DNA from: JAYENY01 sp964646075 | Lineage (GTDB): Bacteria; Patescibacteriota; Minisyncoccia; Minisyncoccales; PEYH01 | Reading direction: 5' to 3' | DNA length: 19,913 bases | NCBI GenBank assembly: GCA_964646075.1 | Contig: CAZYBZ010000007.1 | Coordinates: forward strand, 1 to 19,913 | In this document: piece after piece, positions 6,258-11,809 of the stretch | Layout of the letters: every line of letters begins with the position of its first letter | Position numbering within the stretch: position 1 is the first letter of the stretch | Translations under genes and position numbers: made by a program | Notes under the pieces: model-generated | Databases searched by the model: none | Seen by the model: the letters and a program-made list of their open reading frames with translations, nothing else | Told to the model about the DNA's origin: nothing

Positions 6258-7349
6258 ATGGAAGGATTGTTTCAGGCAAAAAAACTTATTGACTCTGCAC
6301 AGAATGTTTTCATCCTAACTTCTGAGAATCCAGGAATTGACAGTTTGGGCGTTGCTCTTTCTCTCTCTTATATTCTAAACAATCTTGGCAAAAATGTAAA
6401 TTTTTTTCCGGAAAAAATTCCTAAAGAATACTCTTTTTTATCCTCACCAAAAACTATCTCTGAGAAATTTGTCATCTCTATCAAAGATAAAGAAATTTCT
6501 GAACTCTATTATGAAAAAGAGAATCAAACATTAAATATTTTTCTCAGTTCAAAAAACGGTAAAATTAGAAAAGAGGACATTAATCTTACTGCTCCGTTAA
6601 AGCAAAGTCCTATAAATCATCAAGAAACAGATCTTTTAATTACCATTGGGATAGAAAACCTGGAGCAACTAGGCGATTTCTATGAAAAAAACTTTAAGCT
6701 TTTTTATCATGCTCCGATTTTAAATATTGACAACAAGCTTTTAAATAATAAATTTGGAAATATCAATTTAATCTTTGAAGATTTACCAATTGCTGTTATC
6801 TTCTCCAAACTAACCAATGGCCCCAACAGAAAATTTGACGAAAAAACTAAGGCATTACTTTTTGCTGGCATAGTAGAATTCTTTCAAAAGAAAAAGATTA
6901 ATCAAGAGGCTCTGGAAACTATATTTGAACTGAATAAAAAAAATCTAGACCATCAAAAAATAACAAGATTTTTAAATGGAGGAGAAAATTCTAGTCAAAC
7001 AAAGCTTCTGGGAATAGCTCTAAGAAGAATAAAACCTCTTGGAGAGAATAAATTTCCAACAATTATCTTAACAAAAGAAGATTTTAAAAATTCCGCTAGT
7101 ATGCCAAAAGACTTATCTTTCGTCTTAGAACAATTAATAAATAAATTCTTTTATTTTCCCTCTCTTCTCCTTCTATGGGAAAGTTATTCTGACGAAACGA
7201 TAAAAGGATTTTTTCATTCTTCAAATAGAAAAACGCTTAAAAAAATCTTAGACTGTTTTGAGGGAAAAATCAAGGGGAAAGGAATCTTGTTTTCAATGAA
7301 AGAGAGGAGTATTGTTAAGGCAGAGAAAGAAATGGCCAGAATAATCTAA
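6258..7349 (+). CDS. DHH-family (NrnA-like) protein with degenerate active site
   Basis: The fold is suggested by the NrnA-type order: an N-terminal strand-helix (NVFILTSENPGIDSLGVALS), a second strand (DLLITIGIENLEQLG), then ILNIDNKLLNNKFGNIN followed by a helical domain with FDEKTKALLFAGI. In active enzymes these sites carry DxD, D and DHH metal ligands. Here they read GID, no clear D, and DNK, so phosphodiesterase activity is unlikely (inference). About 50 extra residues sit between motifs I and II. I chose the ATG at 6258 with an AGG nine bases upstream; a TTG at 6222 is open but its extension resembles no known start. It ends 14 bases before pilB, suggesting an operon and perhaps a pilus-linked role. 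Confidence 0.75.
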   Translation: MEGLFQAKKLIDSAQNVFILTSENPGIDSLGVALSLSYILNNLGKNVNFFPEKIPKEYSFLSSPKTISEKFVISIKDKEISELYYEKENQTLNIFLSSKNGKIRKEDINLTAPLKQSPINHQETDLLITIGIENLEQLGDFYEKNFKLFYHAPILNIDNKLLNNKFGNINLIFEDLPIAVIFSKLTNGPNRKFDEKTKALLFAGIVEFFQKKKINQEALETIFELNKKNLDHQKITRFLNGGENSSQTKLLGIALRRIKPLGENKFPTIILTKEDFKNSASMPKDLSFVLEQLINKFFYFPSLLLLWESYSDETIKGFFHSSNRKTLKKILDCFEGKIKGKGILFSMKERSIVKAEKEMARII

Positions 7350-7363
7350 AAATTTTAAAACTT

Positions 7364-8776
7364 ATGGCTAAAATTATTGACAAAATAGAAATCTCTCAAA
7401 AAAAAGCGTCTTTGATTAAAAAAAACATAACTGATATTAGCTCTCTTAAAAAAGAAATTGAAAAAAACCTAGACAGAGAAACGACAGAGTTAATAGGGTC
7501 AATTATGTTAGGAGGGATATATCTCTCTGCCTCAGATATTCACCTTGAGCCAAAAGAAAAAGAGACAAGAATGAGGATACGCACTGATGGAATGCTCCAT
7601 GATGTTCTATTTTTTTCTCCCGAGAAATATCGCCTTCTCTTGTCACGAATCAAACTCTTGTCTGGAATGAAGCTAAATATCTACAACAAGCCACAGGATG
7701 GAAGTTTTGGTATTGCCTTAATTCCAGACTCTATTGAAGACTCTAAAGAAAAAATGGAGACAGAAGAAAGCCCTCTTGAGACAGAAGAAGAGAAAGAAGA
7801 AGAGACAGAAGAAGAGAAAGAAGAAAAAGAAGAAGACAGCCAGACAATTGAGATTAGGGTCTCTGTCCTGCCAGCAGATTTCGGAGAATCAGTAGTAATG
7901 AGAATATTGAATCCAAAAAATTTAAAAAGTATTGAGCAACTAGGGATAAGAAAAGATCTTTTAGCGATTTTTAAAAAGGAGATTGGAAAACCAAATGGAA
8001 TGATAGTGGTGACTGGGCCAACTGGCTCAGGGAAAACAACTACTCTCTACGCTTTTTTAAAACATATTCAAAAACCAGAGATTAAGATCATCACTGTTGA
8101 AGACCCTATAGAATATCGCCTTGAAGGCATCTCTCAAACAGAGATTGATGCTAAGAGAGGCTATAGTTTTGCTAATGGACTTCGTTCTATCGTTAGACAA
8201 GACCCTGATGTTATTTTAGTGGGAGAGGTGAGAGACTTAGAGACAGCAGAAATATCTCTTCAAGCAGCTCTCACTGGACATCTAGTTTTTTCCACCCTGC
8301 ATACCAATGACGCTGCCGGAACTATTCCTCGATTAATTTCTCTTGGCGCTGAACCAATTAATATGGGGCCAGCGATAAATATGGTTATCGCCCAACGATT
8401 AGTAAGAGAAGTTTGCAAAAAATGTGCTACCCTGAGGACTGCTTCTTTAGAAGAGGTTAAAATAATAAGAGATGGACTGAAAGATCTTCCTGAGGAGATT
8501 CTCTCTGCTTCCGCTACTCAGGGAAAAATTAAAATCCCTGAGATTAAGGGTTGCAAACATTGCAACTTTACCGGATATAGGGGAAGAATAGGAATTTTTG
8601 AAATATTTTTAATAGATGATGAAGCCGAATCCCTTATCTTAAAAAGACCGGCTATTTCAGAAATTAAAAAATTAATTTCTGAAAGAGAAATGTTTTTTAT
8701 GCGTCAAGATGGCTTAATCAAGATGCTTCAGGGCGTAACAACTCTCAAAGAGGTTGAAAGAGTTACTAGCGGATAA
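7364..8776 (+). CDS. pilB: Type IV pilus assembly / type II secretion ATPase (PilB/GspE family)
   Basis: This hexameric ATPase powers pilin polymerisation at the inner face of the membrane. The 470 residues show the N2 domain (SASDIHLEP, RIRTDGMLHD), Walker A GPTGSGKT (218-225), the Asp box ITVEDPIEYRLEGI (about 243-256), Walker B VILVGEVRD (283-291), the His box TGHLVFSTLHTND and a four-cysteine zinc site (C351, C354, C397, C400). The first 40 residues are charged and there is no long N1 domain. Residues 126-160 are an unusual Glu/Thr/Lys insertion, partly made of a duplicated 24-bp unit, between two N2-domain strands. The start is an ATG at 7364 without a Shine-Dalgarno. No pilin or PilC gene lies in the window. 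GspE is an equally fair family name. Confidence 0.92.
   Translation: MAKIIDKIEISQKKASLIKKNITDISSLKKEIEKNLDRETTELIGSIMLGGIYLSASDIHLEPKEKETRMRIRTDGMLHDVLFFSPEKYRLLLSRIKLLSGMKLNIYNKPQDGSFGIALIPDSIEDSKEKMETEESPLETEEEKEEETEEEKEEKEEDSQTIEIRVSVLPADFGESVVMRILNPKNLKSIEQLGIRKDLLAIFKKEIGKPNGMIVVTGPTGSGKTTTLYAFLKHIQKPEIKIITVEDPIEYRLEGISQTEIDAKRGYSFANGLRSIVRQDPDVILVGEVRDLETAEISLQAALTGHLVFSTLHTNDAAGTIPRLISLGAEPINMGPAINMVIAQRLVREVCKKCATLRTASLEEVKIIRDGLKDLPEEILSASATQGKIKIPEIKGCKHCNFTGYRGRIGIFEIFLIDDEAESLILKRPAISEIKKLISEREMFFMRQDGLIKMLQGVTTLKEVERVTSG
7778..7825 (+). repeat. 24-bp perfect duplication inside pilB
   Basis: A 24-bp unit beginning GAGACAGAAGAA occurs at 7778-7801 and again at 7802-7825, with a partial copy at about 7756-7769. 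It encodes ETEEEKEE twice, in frame. Confidence 0.9.
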
Positions 8777-8778
8777 GA

Positions 8779-8808
8779 GATAAAAAAAGCCTATTGATTC
8801 TTTTTATC
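8779..8808 (+). terminator. A/T-only hairpin after pilB
   Basis: GATAAAAAAAG (8779-8789) can pair with CTTTTTATC (8800-8808) just after the pilB stop. It sits between pilB and the 3' end of the converging non-coding RNA and could act in both directions. It is weak in G+C. Confidence 0.35.
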
Positions 8809-8818
8809 ATATCTCACC

Positions 8819-8984
8819 AAAAAACCCTGACTGGAATATTTTTGCAACCACAAAAACCGAAATTTTCCCGAGGAATAACCCAGCGTTACCCTCACGCTTA
8901 ATTAGCGTCGTTTTTAAAACGCAAATTAAGCGTAAGGACAAGCCATGATACCCGAGCTAAGGAAAATCCCTATCAGTCAGGGTT
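8819..8984 (-). ncRNA. Structured non-coding RNA of about 166 nt, 6S-like architecture, unassigned
   Basis: A consensus promoter on the minus strand starts transcription near 8984. The RNA's first 11 bases (8984-8974, AACCCTGACTG) pair perfectly with 8833-8823 (CAGTCAGGGTT), followed by a run of six Ts ending at 8819, so the closing helix doubles as a terminator. Inside: a 7-bp helix (8961-8967 with 8862-8868), a long hairpin (8924-8937 with 8890-8903, 14 bp with one wobble, extended by four inner pairs) and a small 6-bp hairpin on the 3' side only (8851-8856 with 8839-8844). No open frame of note and no gene downstream in this direction, so it is not a leader. A rod with an asymmetric bubble and a small 3'-side hairpin resembles 6S RNA, but I cannot confirm the class. 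No tmRNA, RNase P or SRP motifs seen. Confidence 0.72.
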
Positions 8985-8990
8985 GCCGTT

Positions 8991-9019
8991 ATTATACTAA
9001 ATAACAAAATGATTGTCAA
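8991..9019 (-). promoter_or_regulatory. Perfect consensus promoter of the non-coding RNA
   Basis: The minus strand reads TTGACA (9019-9014), exactly 17 bases, then TATAAT (8996-8991). Both hexamers match the sigma-70 consensus fully. The -35 box lies inside codons 2-4 of ruvB, so this strong promoter overlaps the start of the divergent gene. Confidence 0.85.
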
Positions 9020-10052
9020 GTCCAACAAAACATCTCTTGCGTCTCCAGCCCCCCACCACCAAGAAGGAGAGCCTTCTTTTAAGGAAGAAAAAACTCTTGA
9101 CCATGCCTTGAGGCCTAGGGAGTGGGACGATTTTATTGGTCAAGAAAAAATAAAAAGAAATCTTCAGATAATGCTTCAGGCCGCCAGTGGACGAAAAGAA
9201 GCAGTTGACCATCTCCTCTTTTGCGGTGGACCAGGTGTTGGCAAAACAACACTCTCTTATCTTGTCGCTCAAACAACAGGAGGGAACATAAGAGTCAGCT
9301 CAGGCCCTTCTATTCAAAGGCCAGGCGATTTAGCAGCCCTCTTAACATCTCTCTCTGAAAGAGATGTCTTCTTTATAGATGAGATACATAGATTAAACAA
9401 AGTTTGCGAAGAGATAATCTATCCAGCAATGGAAGACTTTCAACTCAATATTATTACTGGCACAGGCCCAATGGCGAGAACTTTAAAAATAGAACTTCCT
9501 CCTTTTACTTTAATCGGTGCTACGACAAGGACTGGCTTAATTTCTTCGCCTTTAAGAAGTCGTTTCGGAGCCACTTTCCAAGTTGATTTCTATAAGCCGA
9601 AAGATATTCAACAAATTATTAAAAAATCGGCCAAAACCTTAGAAACAGAGATAGACGATTCGGCTGTCAAGCTTATTGGCCAAATTTCTAGAGCCACTCC
9701 CCGAGTGGCTAACCGTCTCTTAAAGCGAATCAGAGATTTTGCCCAAGTAGAAGGCCGAGGAGTGATTGATAAAAAAATTACTCAACTAGGAATGAAAGAA
9801 ATGGAAATAGACGAGCTAGGGCTTGAACCTAGAGACAGGAATCTTTTAAAAATTATTATTGAAAGATTTCAGGGTGGACCGGTCGGGCTTCAATCTTTGG
9901 CCGCTACCGCCTCTGAAGAACAAGACAATATCTTAGAAGTCTATGAGCCCTACCTTCTGCAACTTGGCTTAATTGTCCGAACCCCCAAAGGCCGTGCCGC
10001 CACCCAAAAAGCCTATAAACACCTAAACAAAAAATCAAGTTGCATAATCTGA
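9009..10052 (+). CDS. ruvB: Holliday junction branch migration ATPase RuvB
   Basis: RuvB is the hexameric AAA+ motor that drives branch migration with RuvA. The 347 residues show LRPREWDDFIGQEKIK, Walker A GGPGVGKT (73-80; the usual form is GPPGLGKT), SSGPSIQRPGDLAALL, Walker B FFIDEIHRL (121-129), sensor 1 GATTRTG, the arginine-finger segment SPLRSRFG (180-187) and a C-terminal winged helix (GGPVGLQSLAATASEE, YLLQLGLIVRTPKGR). The start is an ATG at 9009 with no Shine-Dalgarno; a TATACT at 8993-8998 would give a nearly leaderless message. The non-coding RNA promoter overlaps its first codons. A yebC promoter follows the gene, so ruvB may be transcribed apart from yebC-ruvC. Confidence 0.96.
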   Translation: MIVKSNKTSLASPAPHHQEGEPSFKEEKTLDHALRPREWDDFIGQEKIKRNLQIMLQAASGRKEAVDHLLFCGGPGVGKTTLSYLVAQTTGGNIRVSSGPSIQRPGDLAALLTSLSERDVFFIDEIHRLNKVCEEIIYPAMEDFQLNIITGTGPMARTLKIELPPFTLIGATTRTGLISSPLRSRFGATFQVDFYKPKDIQQIIKKSAKTLETEIDDSAVKLIGQISRATPRVANRLLKRIRDFAQVEGRGVIDKKITQLGMKEMEIDELGLEPRDRNLLKIIIERFQGGPVGLQSLAATASEEQDNILEVYEPYLLQLGLIVRTPKGRAATQKAYKHLNKKSSCII

Positions 10053-10085
10053 GCCTGGTTTTTGGAAGTATAAATAAAAAGTTGT

Positions 10086-10113
10086 TTGAAAATAAAAAAA
10101 GATAAGTTAAAAT
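10086..10113 (+). promoter_or_regulatory. Promoter of yebC
   Basis: TTGAAA (10086-10091), a 16-base spacer and TAAAAT (10108-10113) lie in the ruvB-yebC gap. The leader to the ATG at 10150 would be about 30 bases. Confidence 0.5.
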
Positions 10114-10149
10114 AAATTCAATAACTGATAAGAATAATCTATTAAAATT

Positions 10150-10866
10150 ATGAGCGGACATTCTCACTGGGCAACGATAAAACATAAAAAAGGAGCAGCA
10201 GATAAAAAACGGGGACAACTTTTTTCTAAGATTTCCCAAATAGTTTCAATCGCCGCAAAGAAAGGAGGCGATCCAAATATGAACTCTGAGCTACGAATGG
10301 CAATAGAGCAAGCCAAGAAAGCCAATATGCCACAGATAAACATTGAAAAAGCAATTAAAAGAGGAACTGGCGAAATAGAGGGGGAATCTTTAGAAGAGTT
10401 CTGCTTTGAAGCCTACGGCCCCTCTAAGAGTGCCTTAATTATAATCGGCATTACTAATAATAGAAACCGCTCCTTAAATGAAATCAAGCAAATCCTTAAC
10501 CAGAATAACGCCAAGTTTGCTGAAAGCGGCTCTGTAAGGTGGCAATTTGAAAATATGGGAGTAATAATTATAAATCCAGACGGAGAAGAAAAAGAAAAAA
10601 TAGAAATGATCGCCATTGAATCCGGAATCGAGGATATAAAATGGAAAAGACAATTTTTAGAAATCTATACTAAGCCCGAAAGATTAGAACAGGTTAAAAA
10701 AGAGATAGGATCGAAAAATTTGAAGATAGAATCAGCAACAATGGGCTGGGTGGCGAGAAAAGAAATAATCTTAGAAAAAAAAGAGGAGGTTGTTATGGAA
10801 AAATTATTTTTTGACCTAGATAATAATGACGATGTCCATGAAATATACTCAAATGTAAATCTTTAA
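10150..10866 (+). CDS. yebC: YebC/PmpR family protein
   Basis: The family, long annotated as a transcriptional regulator, has more recently been linked to relief of ribosome stalling. The 238 residues start with the hallmark SGHSHWATIKHKKGAADKKRG, followed by LFSKISQIVSIAAKKGG, ELRMAIEQAKKANMPQINIEKAIKRGTG, then YGPSKSALIIIGITNNRNR and GSVRWQFENMGV. The C-terminal domain ends EIYSNVN, as usual. The start is an ATG at 10150. yebC beside ruvC and ruvB is a widespread arrangement in bacteria. It has its own likely promoter and probably continues into ruvC, 42 bases downstream. Confidence 0.95.
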   Translation: MSGHSHWATIKHKKGAADKKRGQLFSKISQIVSIAAKKGGDPNMNSELRMAIEQAKKANMPQINIEKAIKRGTGEIEGESLEEFCFEAYGPSKSALIIIGITNNRNRSLNEIKQILNQNNAKFAESGSVRWQFENMGVIIINPDGEEKEKIEMIAIESGIEDIKWKRQFLEIYTKPERLEQVKKEIGSKNLKIESATMGWVARKEIILEKKEEVVMEKLFFDLDNNDDVHEIYSNVNL

Positions 10867-10884
10867 AATTGTTTCATTTTCTTA

Positions 10885-10900
10885 TTATTTAATTATTTAA
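10885..10900. repeat. 8-bp tandem duplication before ruvC
   Basis: TTATTTAA occurs twice in direct succession in the 42-base yebC-ruvC gap, eight bases before the ruvC ATG. Confidence 0.6.
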
Positions 10901-10908
10901 TTGCCAAT

Positions 10909-11421
10909 ATGATTATTTTAGGCATTGACCCCGGAACCGCTAATACGGGATATGGTTTAATTGAAAAATCTCAAGAAGGGATTAAGTTTTTGGCTTGCGG
11001 TTGCATTAAAACCTTTCCTGACCGGTCTCCTCAAGACCGTTTAAATGAAATTTTCAATGAGCTTAATAAATTAATAAAAAAATACAAACCAGATATTCTA
11101 TCAGTAGAAAAACTGTTCTTTTTTAAAAATGTTAAAACAGCTATTCCTGTAAGTCAAGCCAAGGGGATTATTCTCTTGGTCGCAGCTAAGAAAAAAATTC
11201 CTATCTATGAATTTACTCCTTTAGAAGTTAAGATGATAATCACTGGTTATGGAAGAGCTCAAAAAAAACAAGTACAAGAAGTAATAAAAAGACTCCTTGA
11301 CCTAGAGAAGGCTCCCTCCCCAGACGATGCGGCAGACGCTCTAGGGGTAGCAATATCCTGCGCTTATTTTTTAGAAAATGAAAAACGATATAAAGTAGGA
11401 AAAAATGAGAAAAAAACTTGA
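10909..11421 (+). CDS. ruvC: Holliday junction resolvase RuvC
   Basis: RuvC is the dimeric endonuclease that cuts junctions moved by RuvAB. The 170-residue protein has the RNase H-like fold with all four acidic metal ligands: D7 (GIDPGTANTGYG), E67 (ILSVEKLFF), D140 and D143 (PDDAADALGVA). The junction-binding segment FKNVKTAIPVSQAKG is also clear. The start is an ATG at 10909. It probably follows yebC in one transcript. Its TGA stop is embedded in the -35 box of the next transcription unit. Confidence 0.95.
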   Translation: MIILGIDPGTANTGYGLIEKSQEGIKFLACGCIKTFPDRSPQDRLNEIFNELNKLIKKYKPDILSVEKLFFFKNVKTAIPVSQAKGIILLVAAKKKIPIYEFTPLEVKMIITGYGRAQKKQVQEVIKRLLDLEKAPSPDDAADALGVAISCAYFLENEKRYKVGKNEKKT

Positions 11422-11445
11422 CAAAGATTTTTAGATGCATATAAT
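11418..11445 (+). promoter_or_regulatory. Perfect consensus promoter of the poly-Asp unit
   Basis: TTGACA (11418-11423), a 16-base spacer and TATAAT (11440-11445) match the consensus in both hexamers. The -35 box overlaps the ruvC stop codon. Transcription should start near 11452, giving a leader of about 47 bases. Confidence 0.75.
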
Positions 11446-11498
11446 AAGCAATATAAAAAAGGTCGCTCATAATATTATTAAAAATAAAATTATTTAAT

Positions 11499-11708
11499 AT
11501 GGAATACGAAAATAACGATTCAGAAACTTTTGTGAACGAGGTAGAAGGAGATGAGTCAGGAACAGAGGTAGAAGAAGATAAAGTAGACTCAGACAATAAT
11601 AGCACAGACGACAATGATAGCGATACAGAGAAAAGTAGTGACAACAACGACGACGACGACGACGATGATGATAGCGACGACGACGACGATGATGATAGCG
11701 ACAAATAA
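11499..11708 (+). CDS. Small, extremely acidic protein with poly-Asp tail
   Basis: The 69-residue product has about 36 Asp or Glu and only 3 Lys, no signal peptide and no hydrophobic segment. It ends in two Asp runs (eight and seven residues) separated by Ser, encoded by a 24-bp unit duplicated at 11652-11699. It must be disordered. No family is recognised. It has its own consensus promoter (11418-11445) and a strong terminator (11725-11760), which argues for an expressed unit. There is no Shine-Dalgarno before the ATG. It could buffer cations, mimic DNA or bind a basic protein (all speculation), or the transcript itself may matter. The serine-rich frame on the other strand is a shadow. Confidence 0.6.
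   Translation: MEYENNDSETFVNEVEGDESGTEVEEDKVDSDNNSTDDNDSDTEKSSDNNDDDDDDDDSDDDDDDDSDK
11652..11699 (+). repeat. 24-bp perfect duplication in the poly-Asp gene
   Basis: A unit of four GAC, three GAT and one AGC codon is repeated exactly (11652-11675 and 11676-11699). The identical pattern of synonymous codons shows a recent duplication of the whole unit rather than simple triplet slippage. Confidence 0.9.
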
Positions 11709-11724
11709 CCTTAACTCCAAGCTG

Positions 11725-11760
11725 AAAACCCTCTCTGGCGCTTAGTCGAGAGGGTTTTCC
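11725..11760 (+). terminator. Strong intrinsic terminator after the poly-Asp gene
   Basis: AAAACCCTCTC (11725-11735) pairs perfectly with GAGAGGGTTTT (11748-11758) around a 12-base loop, 17 bases after the stop codon. It has the A-tract, stem and T-tract form of a Rho-independent terminator and can work both ways. Confidence 0.85.
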
Positions 11761-11793
11761 TTGTAAAGAGCAAACTACTTCCTACTTTAATAA

Positions 11794-11800
11794 GGGAGGA
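11794..11800 (+). promoter_or_regulatory. Shine-Dalgarno that decides the PBP start
   Basis: GGGAGGA lies nine bases before a TTG (11810) and fifteen before an ATG (11816). The spacing favours the TTG. This is one of few strong ribosome binding sites in the window. Confidence 0.6.
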
Positions 11801-11809
11801 TATTAGACC

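Noticed and set aside
8819..8984. Riboswitch or leader element for ruvB on the plus strand
   Set aside because: The consensus promoter and the terminal T run are both on the minus strand, and nothing coding lies downstream in that direction, so a stand-alone RNA fits better.
8997..9272. 91-codon minus-strand frame over the start of ruvB
   Set aside because: It is antisense to the strongly supported RuvB coding sequence and overlaps the RNA promoter; the composition is that of a shadow.
11240..11704. 154-codon minus-strand frame beginning with a long serine run
   Set aside because: It is the antisense shadow of the Asp codon repeats and of ruvC. The promoter and terminator both support the plus-strand reading, and the rest has no protein-like pattern.
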